Shown piece after piece: positions 27,301 through 32,090 of a stretch of DNA of 57,782 nt. The notes beneath the pieces were generated by a model. It searched no databases. It was not told the DNA's origin and saw only the letters and a list, made by a program, of their open reading frames with translations. Numbering within the stretch: position 1 is the stretch's first letter; every line of letters begins with the position of its first letter. The position numbers and the translations under genes were made by a program. This DNA is from a virus: the IMG/VR virus record IMGVR_UViG_3300032116_000235, positions 1 through 57,782 of that record. One strand, given 5' to 3'.

Positions 27301-27454
27301 GTATGGCACCCCGAACAATTCAGGTGAAGATTTGAATTATAAATGGGATGGTGCCGCAACATTCACAACTAAAAATAAAATGAAAGATGATGTTTTGGAT
27401 GATCTTGAATGGTGGTTCAAAGGGGAAATTGACTACTACGATCCGCAAATCTGA
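18368..27454 (+). CDS. Giant polyvalent protein (Zn-peptidase, ART-like and LPD-type domains), probably injected with the genome
   Basis: This single 3028-aa frame holds several modules. Residues 1-560 are Gly/Ala-rich and helical with no clear domain. HEVQH at 736-740 is a metallopeptidase HExxH motif inside HTIQHEVQHALENF. A Gln-rich linker lies near 1391-1410. About 1425-1548 (YYSARQPG, FFTPDREAANQF, GFDSVELFDG) resembles the ADP-ribosyltransferase-like domains of polyvalent proteins. About 1792-2040 (LFIEEIQSD, then TDGATQADRYDLSKQ and YVGKEIAKKA) matches a domain common in large phage polyvalent proteins. The C-terminus has a tandem repeat (about 2570-2815). Polyvalent proteins are known or proposed to enter the cell with DNA and counter host defence. 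Which activities remain is unknown. Confidence 0.8.
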   Translation: MAAWTPPKEDEIGKPISETETPTWKPPETDIVQNEWAPPREDDPDDPINIKDPWKISQLKESGQPVSDEQERILFDYEDEKPLTQKAGDFIGGALEKAPEAFADIAVGGAQLGYKGVLLPLNEMFLGFAMYTPEQRAKILRDRDLTYKALASGGAQGLDEAMEAGTRLATLGSSITDKLQGMPKEERFRRYMTRETMRKFAQAARAETPDTLARLTAESPLIRGIVKTMVDMEGGDPKAQEEAVKEYERLVKESGMTKEELDEFAKVVNFGDVSMPTALPGANTLTKAVSKPIVAATQKGGELALKGLNLGSRATGWTAGKVIGAGEYIQKKARDIGEYAVNDPDTFLKGAVNTAMLPVMTVVKPTKTVADVITDITRQVDVGGAAGRRGMFERAGRDVRSTATTQKLFGPEGKGGVGRAKLADWAVRQSNAMIQPGVNAGALNVLMGLPDAETAEQAGQQFGTGFGIGAYSGSRAESRVLGMVDPRTTMAQKVTNLVTPDPTQLRRDQDADIKRFMATASPDLRQQMQDLASIDKRKAALDQAIAEATDVQSRTIDKETSDFLQIQIDGYNKQKAALDKATPETQREYDRLIQLTTLDALDQAQAVGTAAGLRGMNLVFLDPANAEQFYRNLYGQTLVDAEKNKAILTGRALTPEEQNTLREANETLAAFAQRVDNAQNTRGFALSEPITDANDPEYVPPHLRMQNQKGATAVINTDLVKHLTERGFNVRHTIQHEVQHALENFKEVQDLLSPVRKYLFDQKVQNDDGTFTVVSEGAYNDQKLDEYAMQYAQKFSPADGGAGFFAQFGGDIQKQRDYIKREILAEVATAGGEYEGGSRAALDDVGRNFVDWLEVTTRDGFLKKMKEGLRKVGVVVDNTGGYTTLFDAKITPEVVATIRQYQRGLRDMNGALTYNAKREAEEPDIPLVKILGNRALQEKYKNADFFEKEQIVRATQPDGSQTEIVVPEGANLDSFTGIYRVENGQLVDEDGTPMQLAPEINVQAMPNGTKFEVDTRIARKPDGSPIIIQNREMKRRAIDRTQMLVNAIESAPKDDSPFRMIDVGKGDYRGAMSPSQVEALLKIPNTVLSPNLKRMIVFFNEILRRGDGTRVMMEYQAALLNGKYKAIAPRLRDEVPIGFKITKDGNFTVTTMSVSRMYDKMNAWAAKKPLNLSLWGGDTGKFWDSVIKVLDNHARGEKGEVGLHPDPYIALRMKYKVNDLFNVYNAETKAANPDRTTLPREKGKDPVDVIVRSRRLDRINNFSEISAQKLPMNYGKLLENYLPANNPLARPQSPDEMMMNLDGSVTATRIRNAIASGNVEQLESELRASDDLLPFESLYVSQGETGEPQIQVVSMLEPGIEPSLEPSEIPRDIDAETEAEIAKLDAEQDMVEQAQQGQLEQQQGQQGQQVPRVRAEFIPPVQKQNTYYSARQPGTEQYAGSFFTPDREAANQFGENFGLPVSEFQINPKNIASDIDVEIVANELGIYKKGTPVDQYLIQGPDAIFEESSEVVRRLRKQGFDSVELFDGISKEPSLVVLNPEIIQKNAIADSGISYLPAEDPFYSRLQRGIQESQQATYSPDQAKALARKSTNAEELKWSGIENAIDSIAEENNGKVPKQALLDYMANEGQVKFEETNLAELNRSEEIAKKYGITLEITPEEVVAFDKDDESLEWDEFPEELKQELLRTQNMQASKYAKYQLPGGENYREIVLTMPEGNRGKWNDFDAWLKGRVGSKRAKVLTEKERNDFKKEWRDLNPAENDYTSSHYSNIPNYVAHIRLNERKDAEGKEGLFIEEIQSDRHQQGRKYGYDSDIPKFDPTKLKVEKAPAGGYTAYNVYYDGVLVAQPPSFAAKNENDAARIGRETVERGLTLNRQGKTPIPDAPFRKDWPLQMFKRALRDAVAGGKEWIGWTDGATQADRYDLSKQVDAIQIEKVNENSFNLYAKQIGISSFSNLGYGIPASQIENYVGKEIAKKADLENLSAGESSTISGVDLKVGGEGMKGFYDNMLPKEIGKYVGKMGGKVEKNKIEAQPSDVAPELNEFTDIDFDIFGGAEGFPSGDNPLIGEVRLHHIDTDKNFTIVADQSGFQIFDENGEYYGLQKEFQTAEEARNWFNENYQDGSFHIELNNQNRGEYFTEPQQQDFDYWKVDITPEMAATVSKGQPQYLPYVPYSLPRDPRKIMADFYLLTTTGDKAGYFGQNWEKIKGGMPPTRAGLRYGEYGENLEEAVGKLTEQMKRHMSDSLLFSISAELRHALERSQPEELMNNPFMKAYREYLESYSRLKDVRMTPLIEKNLQGIYPEGKRARITKGSPQEYQISNKAVRKALEETGTSLQDFSEIAENIFRKGRWATSYGGQPWGNIAEGLRMIVNAETTGDMVKAMDNAYDLQHNTATVFNKIKKYQREGGYKWLQDMLDFKYHAMTPRELVPLASSAAKRIAAPALLDIGDPAMDKSRENAVSASSEELVSGLESAIGRLKGNQENVYNDIWVKAQKGSGKDINEELFKWLRAQMPARKDELEAVGVNKDIIRYARLLLAEKMAPKMEVPSDIKEMVAQSIREQKQKAQEKPAPKTEIAQQTSLKWVNKVYKGDEYEIFENGDQPISTETTVYIDGKPIKAGFVADGNGLYLILNNGEEYGVPFDPESAKNAKESFEMEYSGKSNDIAKELKNFHGVNLSFVDPAKAKQTGKTTFEPSPKTEIAKQPKLDWQDNIPNSDDAYADYPNGDKPSGATVNVWVDGSPKKAFIVVHHDGTSIIIDNIRYAVPWGSLDESVADSKKGLADQISGKYNDIVSDLKEYEDLNLSFVDPAKTKQADKTPDIEDFWPKALSFMSLPEIEHVKQTIKDSLEAGKNYNNWIDELEMYGQKAKNLYSPDSQKELKKLFEEEAKKLHKSLNPRLSIKKAESYFNKSITDYANSYWKEVIDQNKNYADEVGVLVESLLAQHSNKPEFSAKRKTISIGRRTYTAYTPVKGGDVYILYGTPNNSGEDLNYKWDGAATFTTKNKMKDDVLDDLEWWFKGEIDYYDPQI
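26075..26810 (+). repeat. Tandem ~125-residue duplication near the C-terminus of the polyvalent protein
   Basis: Two copies start at SPKTEIA or APKTEIA (about 26078 and 26453) and end at NLSFVDPAK (about 26391 and 26770). At DNA level the ends are nearly identical (CTCTCATTCGTTGATCC) while the middles have diverged. The duplication is therefore not recent, but its borders are conserved. Confidence 0.75.
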
Positions 27455-27993
27455 TGAAATCATATATCGGTTCTTTGCCTAAGCATCGGTATGTTTTCGT
27501 TGATTCGCGTTTCACTCATGAGGAGCCGTGCGGTTTTGTTCCGGCAGTTTGGTTTGGCCTTGTCAGTTTTCCCGGAAGAGTGTGGGGATGTAATGTGATG
27601 CTGGAGTGTGGTGCGGTTTATCGCTCTCTGCCGCCCCATGCGCTCTCTTTTATTGAGAAACCGGAGCCTTGGCCTATTCGGAACTCCCAGTTGTGGGATT
27701 GCTACGGCACGGACTGGTCAGCGGAGGAATATACTTATCTGCGAGGATTGCGGTTGAAGTGCAAAATCGGAGGCGAACTTTTCAGCGGACACTATCTGTT
27801 CACAATCGCGCCGATGAACGATGGATTTAGCGAGGCACCGGAGCAATCGAAAGAATTCATGTTTTGCGAACTCGACAACGGAAGGCTCACGATTCAGCCA
27901 ACAAATAAAGTGATATTTGAAGATATTAGCTTCACAACAGACGAGAAGGTTCCGCGATTAAAGTTGCAAACTGAGGTATATTCCTGCGAATAG
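27454..27993 (+). CDS. 179-aa protein of unknown function, last gene of the virion operon
   Basis: The protein is mixed alpha/beta with a striking number of Trp, Phe and Cys residues (FVPAVWFGLVSFPGRVWGCN; YEKPEPWP-like and QLWDCYGTDW segments). It has one Asp/Glu-rich turn and no known catalytic motif. The start overlaps the stop of the polyvalent gene by one base, so translation is probably coupled. The pattern SFPGRVWGCNVMLECGAVYR looks like a folded enzyme or beta barrel rather than a coiled structural protein. I do not recognise it. It could be a factor delivered or acting with the polyvalent protein. Confidence 0.55.
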   Translation: MKSYIGSLPKHRYVFVDSRFTHEEPCGFVPAVWFGLVSFPGRVWGCNVMLECGAVYRSLPPHALSFIEKPEPWPIRNSQLWDCYGTDWSAEEYTYLRGLRLKCKIGGELFSGHYLFTIAPMNDGFSEAPEQSKEFMFCELDNGRLTIQPTNKVIFEDISFTTDEKVPRLKLQTEVYSCE

Positions 27994-27994
27994 A

Positions 27995-28067
27995 AACCCA
28001 CCGCTAACCCACCGCTATCCCAGCGCAAACCCTCCCATTCCCCAATACCCAATACCCAATATTAAAT
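27995..28067 (+). repeat. CCCAAT-rich repeat block (copy A), possible origin iterons or gene relic
   Basis: The block contains repeated ACCC(A/C)(C/A) and CCAATA units, including CGCAAACCCTCCCA and CCCAATACCCAATACCCA. The same two strings occur at 37303-37334 inside the DUF1376 gene. Here the block is non-coding and lies between the end of the virion operon and the first early promoter. Confidence 0.65.
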
Positions 28068-28082
28068 AAGTGAGTGAAAGAT

Positions 28083-28116
28083 TTTCCTTTTCAAAAATAG
28101 AAATTCGCGTTTAATG
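28083..28116 (+). promoter_or_regulatory. Early promoter-like element P1
   Basis: TTTTCCTTTTCA, 16 bases, then TTTAATGC. The same arrangement, TTTCCTTTTCA with 17 bases then TTTAATGC, recurs at 29066-29100 and also shares an inner GAA..TTCG. Duplication of this layout upstream of two early transcripts supports a promoter or activator site. It does not match sigma-70 consensus well. Confidence 0.5.
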
Positions 28117-28121
28117 CCAAT

Positions 28122-28139
28122 CGTCAGAATCACCTGACG
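28122..28139 (+). other. Short 5'-leader hairpin downstream of P1
   Basis: CGTCAG (28122-28127) pairs with CTGACG (28134-28139) around a 6-base loop. It lies between the P1 element and the AAAT repeats before the ATG at 28159. A hairpin occurs at the same place after P2, so it may stabilise early mRNAs or be an operator. Confidence 0.45.
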
Positions 28140-28158
28140 CCAATAAATAAATAAATCA

Positions 28159-28413
28159 ATGAATAAAAAACTCAGCCAACTCGAAATCTTGAACAAAATT
28201 TATGATCAAGATTTGAAAGCATCCGATTCTGGAAAAAGTAAGTGGTTTGAAACTCAACTCGGCAAAATTGAAGTATGGAATTTCATCGAATGCCAGCGTC
28301 AGAACGCAGAGGAAGAAGGAAATGATTTTGAGTCTCACATTCGTTGCGCTCTTTCCGACGATTGGAATTCACCAATCGGAAAATTCTTCACCCGCAAAGG
28401 ATTCATTATTTGA
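28159..28413 (+). CDS. First early protein, 84 aa, unknown
   Basis: The start is set by the leader AATAAATAAATAAAT two bases before the ATG. The protein is polar and helical (MNKKLSQLEILNKIYDQDLK), with a central 'WFETQLGKIEVWNFIECQRQNAEE' helix region split by a Gly. It has no membrane segment or known motif. It is the first gene behind the P1 element, and early phage genes of this size often target host proteins. Function is not recognised. Confidence 0.6.
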   Translation: MNKKLSQLEILNKIYDQDLKASDSGKSKWFETQLGKIEVWNFIECQRQNAEEEGNDFESHIRCALSDDWNSPIGKFFTRKGFII

Positions 28414-28421
28414 TCACTGCC

Positions 28422-28604
28422 ATGATTCACCCAAACAGAAGAAGGCTAACGCTCACATCCGAAATTCAAATTCGGGTTTGCATAAAACGGGAAATCCGCC
28501 GCCATTGGCCGTATCGCCAAGAGCCGTATTTCCGAAAAGAAATCCGCGAACTAATCACGGCATATCGTGAAATCACCAGCGATGAACTTCTCTACAACCT
28601 GTAA
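28422..28604 (+). CDS. Small basic protein, 60 aa
   Basis: I place the start at 28422, eight bases after the previous stop, because the longer frame would overlap the upstream gene heavily. The product is strongly basic (NRRRLTLTSEIQIRVCIKRE and IRRHWPYRQEP) and ends with an acidic helix (EITSDELLYNL). It may bind nucleic acid. A different 107-aa frame covers the same bases but lies across both neighbours and looks less protein-like. No family recognised. Confidence 0.45.
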   Translation: MIHPNRRRLTLTSEIQIRVCIKREIRRHWPYRQEPYFRKEIRELITAYREITSDELLYNL

Positions 28605-28611
28605 TAACATT

Positions 28612-28785
28612 ATGAACGAAACAGCCGCAGAAAAATTAGCAAATTTGCAAACTCTTCAAGTTTGCGCCAAAGACCAAGAAATGAATGTCACGATTTCCGT
28701 CGATGAAGATGGATTCTATCTCATCGGAGATCGAATGTTCACAGATTACAAGTCAGCATTGAAATTCATCGTAGGAGAAAAATGA
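28612..28785 (+). CDS. Small acidic protein, 57 aa
   Basis: The ATG at 28612 starts seven bases after the previous stop. The product has an N-terminal helix (NETAAEKLANLQTLQVC) followed by a beta-rich part (MNVTISVDEDGFYLIGDRMF). It ends in a GGAG-containing stretch that serves as ribosome binding site for the next gene, which it overlaps by four bases. Coupling to the LuxR-type regulator suggests a related function. Unknown family. Confidence 0.5.
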   Translation: MNETAAEKLANLQTLQVCAKDQEMNVTISVDEDGFYLIGDRMFTDYKSALKFIVGEK

Positions 28786-29057
28786 AAAAGACATCTCTAA
28801 AAAAATTCATTCAAGAATTATTCGCTAAACCTAAACAGCCGCGAGTCACAAAACGAGAATTTGAGGTCGCCGGACTTCTCGCCAGCGGACTCACAAATCA
28901 AGGAGTCGCTGACAAGCTGGGAATCTCAATCAAAACAGTCGAGAGGCACCGGACGGCACTTCATAAGAAGAACAATCTTCGGAATACCGCCGATCTGACA
29001 CGCTGGGCATTGGCAAAAGGACTCACGGAAAACGAGTTTTTGCGCCGTAAAAAATAA
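28782..29057 (+). CDS. LuxR/GerE-type helix-turn-helix DNA-binding protein
   Basis: The 91-aa protein is little more than one GerE/LuxR C-terminal HTH. It has a basic leader, VTKREFEVAGLLASG (about 22-36), GVADKLGISIKTVERH as the helix-turn-helix (about 41-56), and a final TALHKKNNLRNTADLTRWA helix. There is no receiver or ligand-binding domain, so it likely binds DNA constitutively or with a partner. A good GGAG ribosome site lies just upstream. It sits directly before promoter-like element P2, so it may regulate that element or host genes. Target sites are not known. Confidence 0.8.
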   Translation: MKKTSLKKFIQELFAKPKQPRVTKREFEVAGLLASGLTNQGVADKLGISIKTVERHRTALHKKNNLRNTADLTRWALAKGLTENEFLRRKK

Positions 29058-29065
29058 TTGAATTA

Positions 29066-29100
29066 TTTCCTTTTCATTCGATGAATATTCGTTTTTAATG
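29066..29100 (+). promoter_or_regulatory. Early promoter-like element P2
   Basis: TTTCCTTTTCA, 17 bases, TTTAATGC: a near copy of P1, including ATGAA/TTCG inside the spacer. It is in the gap between the LuxR-type gene and the next early gene, followed by a hairpin and an AAAT-repeat start leader. Confidence 0.5.
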
Positions 29101-29104
29101 CATC

Positions 29105-29126
29105 TCATCGGGGGAAACTCCGGTGA
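29105..29126 (+). other. 5'-leader hairpin downstream of P2
   Basis: TCATCGG (29105-29111) pairs with CCGGTGA (29120-29126), one G-T wobble, around the loop GGGAAACT. It occupies the same place relative to P2 and to the AAAT leader as the hairpin after P1, although the sequence differs. That points to a structural role rather than a protein-binding sequence. Confidence 0.45.
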
Positions 29127-29153
29127 AAACCAAATCAATAAATAAATAAATCC

Positions 29154-29558
29154 ATGAATAATAAAACCATCAAAATCCTCTCGCGTCACAATACGCTCGC
29201 TGAAGCTGTTGAAGCCGCAAAACCTGACCTCTCGTATAATGAACGCGAGGCTCGCCAGTCAATCAACCTCACGGATCGCGGTTATAATCGTGATCGCGGA
29301 ACAATCGCCGCTTTTGTTTGTGAAGACGGGAAAATCCGTTTCGTGTATCAAGCTGACATCGCTCTTCTTCACGAATTCTCCCCGTTCTCCTCTTGCTTAA
29401 GCGATTCGCCTTTTGAGCTTGTATTCGATCAAGTTGATTATCTTGATTTCACGGGTCTCAGAATGACCAAGAACGCGAAATCCCGCCAGACGATCCGGTC
29501 ACTTCAAGCCGCTCCAGATAATACCGCCGCTGGTCGCTGTCACGCTCTCGTCTCCTAA
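29154..29558 (+). CDS. 134-aa early protein, unknown
   Basis: The start is fixed by AATAAATAAATAAAT ending two bases upstream. The N-terminal third is helical (LAEAVEAAKPDLSYNEREAR) and the middle is beta-rich (TIAAFVCEDGKIRFVYQADI). The last third is basic and Ser/Thr-rich. It has no membrane segment, zinc cluster or HTH. It is the first gene behind the P2 element and just ahead of the DUF932 gene. Family not recognised. Confidence 0.55.
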   Translation: MNNKTIKILSRHNTLAEAVEAAKPDLSYNEREARQSINLTDRGYNRDRGTIAAFVCEDGKIRFVYQADIALLHEFSPFSSCLSDSPFELVFDQVDYLDFTGLRMTKNAKSRQTIRSLQAAPDNTAAGRCHALVS

Positions 29559-29606
29559 TCTCGTTCCTCCCAGAACATCAACATCAACCATAAATAAATA
29601 AATACC

Positions 29607-30377
29607 ATGTTAACTCTAACTAACCAAATCAATCAACTCAACGCAATCGACGCTGTTCATGCGGCGTCTCGCACCTCGGAAAAATACGGATTCGTTTCAA
29701 CTCGCTCCGTTATCGATAACCTCACCAACCTCGGATTCACCACTCGTTCTGTTCAGATTCAGCGAGTCAATAAGGAAGAACGGAAAGGTTTTCAGAAGCA
29801 TATCGTCCGAATGCAACACTCGTCTCTCATGCCGAAAGTCGGTGATGAGTTTCCTGAAATCGTTCTGATCAATTCCCACGATGGCGGTTGCTCCTACCGA
29901 ATGCTTCTTGGAATGTTCCGCCTCGTTTGCACTAACGGAATGGTTTCCGGTAATATCGAAGACGAAATTCGTTTCGTGCATCGCAAGGTGAATATCGACC
30001 GAATCAATGACGGCGTAATGCAGATGGTTGGACGAGCGGCAAGGCTCGGCGATGTCGTGAAGCGCATGAAGTCCCGCGAACTCACTCTGCCAGAGCAGGC
30101 GTCGTTTGTGGAAGAGGCTGTGAAGGTTCGCTATGATCGCCCCGGACAAGACGCCGATTACGCTGATCAGCGTGAGTGGAATACTCGCCTTCACGCAATG
30201 AACTCGATCCGCCGCTATGAAGATCGCGGAAATGACCTGTGGCGCGTTTTCAATCGCATTCAGGAAAACCTCACACAAGGTCGCGCTCGTAGCGGTGTTC
30301 GCCGCATCACTTCACCGACTACCGACCTGAATGTGAACCGCGAACTCTGGAACCTCGCCGAGCAATTCCTGAACTAA
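29607..30377 (+). CDS. DUF932 (phage/plasmid-like) protein
   Basis: The 256-aa product matches the DUF932 pattern: VSTRSVIDNLTNLGF near the start, then PEIVLINSHDGGCSYRMLLG, LVCTNGMV and the FVHRKVNIDRIND region. The family is common in phages and plasmids and has no firmly known role; links to replication or recombination have been suggested. The start sits two bases after the TAAATAAATAAATA leader. A hairpin terminator follows the stop, so it ends the second early transcript or part of it. Confidence 0.75.
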   Translation: MLTLTNQINQLNAIDAVHAASRTSEKYGFVSTRSVIDNLTNLGFTTRSVQIQRVNKEERKGFQKHIVRMQHSSLMPKVGDEFPEIVLINSHDGGCSYRMLLGMFRLVCTNGMVSGNIEDEIRFVHRKVNIDRINDGVMQMVGRAARLGDVVKRMKSRELTLPEQASFVEEAVKVRYDRPGQDADYADQREWNTRLHAMNSIRRYEDRGNDLWRVFNRIQENLTQGRARSGVRRITSPTTDLNVNRELWNLAEQFLN

Positions 30378-30381
30378 ATTC

Positions 30382-30416
30382 AAAAGAAACGGGAGGTCCG
30401 ATCCCTCCCTTCTTTT
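30382..30416 (+). terminator. Intrinsic terminator after the DUF932 gene
   Basis: GGGAGG (30391-30396) pairs with CCTCCC (30404-30409). An outer arm, AAAAGAA (30382-30388), pairs with TTCTTTT (30410-30416), so the stem ends in a T-rich run. The arrangement also works on the opposite strand. The next gene starts four bases later, so read-through or a promoter within the hairpin region is needed for it. Confidence 0.7.
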
Positions 30417-30419
30417 CTT

Positions 30420-30860
30420 ATGAAATACTTCATTCTATTACTGGCAGGATCATCGCTCGTTTCCTGCTCATCAATCAGCACGGAAACTTATACCGAGCGC
30501 AGGGTATTGACTTACCCGAAGAAAACAACTCCGCACATCAAAGAAATGTATATGCAGGAGCCTCGCGTTGCGCCACAAGCCGCAGTTCCTCAAAACGCAA
30601 CTTTTGAGGAGCCGTTGCCTGTGAATAACGATTTTGTCTATGTGAATCCCGACATGCCTGCCGAGGTTCATCCTGACAGCGTCACGCTTGGCTCTACAAA
30701 GGCCAATGTCGGGCGAGTTATGGGAACCCCAACCAAAGTCACAAAACATACTGAAACGGAATTCTGGTGGTATAAATCCAGTTATATTGTTTTCAACTCT
30801 CATGGAGAAGTTGAAGGTTGGAGCCAGAACGGAACACCGCTCAAATTAGCAATAAATTAA
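30420..30860 (+). CDS. Early lipoprotein with a BamE/SmpA-like domain
   Basis: The 146-aa product begins MKYFILLLAGSSLVSCSS, a lipoprotein signal with lipobox LVSC (C16). After a Pro-rich linker, residues about 85-146 resemble the BamE/SmpA fold: LGSTKANVGRVMGTPTKV, then FWWYKSSYIVF and GEVEGWSQNG. Host BamE is an outer-membrane lipoprotein of the beta-barrel assembly machine. A phage-made lipoprotein expressed early could alter the envelope, for example to exclude other phages, but this is inference. The same MKYF start appears in the small lysis lipoprotein at 566. Confidence 0.65.
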   Translation: MKYFILLLAGSSLVSCSSISTETYTERRVLTYPKKTTPHIKEMYMQEPRVAPQAAVPQNATFEEPLPVNNDFVYVNPDMPAEVHPDSVTLGSTKANVGRVMGTPTKVTKHTETEFWWYKSSYIVFNSHGEVEGWSQNGTPLKLAIN

Positions 30861-30863
30861 TAT

Positions 30864-31328
30864 ATGTATATCACTCACAACGAAGAACCGATTCCAGCCG
30901 AACATCTCAATACGACCGGAATCATCCAAAGCAACTACAAACTCCTACTTGAAATGTTTGGGGAACCGAATGTTCTCAATTCAGATCATCTGCATGTCGA
31001 GTGGCGACTGCGCATTGGGCCTCATATCGTGGCCATCACAAACTATATTGGCGTCACGCAACCTAAATTGGAGAATGTTGCGCTCTGGCCGATAGCTTGC
31101 ACTTCGCCCGGAGCGGTTCATGCACTCCGCGAAATACTCGAAAACCCAATACCAAGTATGCGCCGGAAAATTGAAATGGAAATTGCTCTGGCCGGATATG
31201 ATGAAACAGGAAAACGATTGGAATTACTTGAAAGTTGCGCTCGCAATTTAGAGCAACTTTGCAAAGCAACCACAATCATGTGCCGAAACGCCGAAACCGC
31301 ATTAGCTAACTTGAAAGGACTCCTATGA
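30864..31328 (+). CDS. 154-aa protein, unknown
   Basis: The protein has a folded N-terminal half (YKLLLEMFGEPNVLNSDHLH, then HIVAITNYIG) with strands and a short helix. A helical C-terminal half follows (RRKIEMEIALAGYDETGKRL, LESCARNLEQLCKATTIMC). The cysteines may be structural. No known motif. It follows the lipoprotein by three bases and overlaps the next gene by four, so it is part of a dense early operon of small proteins. Confidence 0.55.
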   Translation: MYITHNEEPIPAEHLNTTGIIQSNYKLLLEMFGEPNVLNSDHLHVEWRLRIGPHIVAITNYIGVTQPKLENVALWPIACTSPGAVHALREILENPIPSMRRKIEMEIALAGYDETGKRLELLESCARNLEQLCKATTIMCRNAETALANLKGLL

Positions 31329-31633
31329 TCCCAAAACGCAAACCGCGAAAAAAGATGGCTCCACGCCGGATGATTATGGGAAGCGTGTGGGTTTGCCCTG
31401 AAAATGAATCCTCACTGACTTTCAAATTTGACACCGAGGAACTGATCAACAGACAAGCCGAAAGTGATGGTTTCAAATATAAACGGATCAGAGGAGAATA
31501 CGCGACCCGAAAGAACTTCGATCTTCTGTGGAGATTGCAGACAACTTTCGATAAATCGCCGAGCAATACCGAGAAATTCCGCAATATCGCTTTGGATGGC
31601 CGCTTGCTATTCGTGGAGGTAGAACATGAATAA
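31325..31633 (+). CDS. 102-aa basic protein, unknown
   Basis: It starts with a very basic tail (MIPKRKPRKKMAPRRM), continues with a probable small alpha/beta region (GSVWVCPENE, LTFKFDTEELINRQ) and ends in an acidic segment (VEVEHE). The basic start may contact nucleic acid. Its last bases overlap the small membrane protein at 31626. A GGAGG sequence inside its end serves that next start. Not recognised. Confidence 0.5.
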   Translation: MIPKRKPRKKMAPRRMIMGSVWVCPENESSLTFKFDTEELINRQAESDGFKYKRIRGEYATRKNFDLLWRLQTTFDKSPSNTEKFRNIALDGRLLFVEVEHE

Positions 31634-31733
31634 TCTCCTATATTTACAATGGTCGCTGGAAGCGTTCATTAAGGTGGTTCTTCCGCTCGGGTTAGCGTTT
31701 TACATCTATCACATCAACTTCTCTAAAAAATGA
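31626..31733 (+). CDS. 35-aa single-span membrane peptide
   Basis: The ATG at 31626 lies 6-8 bases after GGAGGT. The product has one hydrophobic segment, IKVVLPLGLAFYIYHI (about 15-30), and a short lysine end (NFSKK). It overlaps the preceding and following genes, so it is probably real although small. Such early membrane peptides can affect the host envelope, but no function is known. Confidence 0.45.
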   Translation: MNNLLYLQWSLEAFIKVVLPLGLAFYIYHINFSKK

Positions 31734-31891
31734 GCGAAATTCCATTCATCATATTGGCGATTGCGAGTTTCATTGCGATTGCATTCGCTTATCGCGCCGG
31801 ACAACAGAAAATCCTCGATGAATTTGAGGAATACTCGAAAAGAAGGCGTGAACGGGAAAGCCGCTGGCAAGAGTTTGAGGAGGAGGACTGA
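31730..31891 (+). CDS. 53-aa membrane-anchored coiled-coil protein, Rz-like shape
   Basis: Residues 3-19 (EIPFIILAIASFIAIAF) form a membrane anchor. The remainder is a highly charged helix (DEFEEYSKRRRERESRWQEF). That is the shape of a small inner-membrane spanin (Rz) but much shorter than usual. It sits in the early operon, far from the lysis genes at 357-1480. I therefore regard spanin only as one possibility; a membrane-tethered early effector is equally likely. Starts with an ATGA overlap. Confidence 0.5.
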   Translation: MSEIPFIILAIASFIAIAFAYRAGQQKILDEFEEYSKRRRERESRWQEFEEED

Positions 31892-31893
31892 CC

Positions 31894-32088
31894 ATGGGCG
31901 GCACCGAGAAAACAATTCATGACTGCATGCCTCCAGAAGTGTATATGCGCCTATGGAATTCTGTTGCGAAGAACAGCGATGGGCCTCGCTACGCCAGCAC
32001 AGTCATTGTGAAAAAAAAGATTGACAGTCCACGGCAAAATAACAATGTTCCTGCCCGTCCTAAAAAAAGGGACAACATTGATAAATAG
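31894..32088 (+). CDS. 64-aa early protein, unknown
   Basis: The short protein begins MGGTEKTIHDCMPPEVYMRL and turns basic and disordered in the second half (VKKKIDSPRQ, ARPKKRDNIDK). There is no membrane segment. It starts two bases after the previous stop and lies two bases before the next start, consistent with the packed operon. No family recognised. Confidence 0.45.
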   Translation: MGGTEKTIHDCMPPEVYMRLWNSVAKNSDGPRYASTVIVKKKIDSPRQNNNVPARPKKRDNIDK

Positions 32089-32090
32089 CC

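Noticed and set aside
28247-28570. 107-residue alternative frame in the first early genes
   Set aside because: It crosses two better supported frames (28159-28413 and 28422-28604) and reads as low-complexity His/Pro/Asn-rich sequence.
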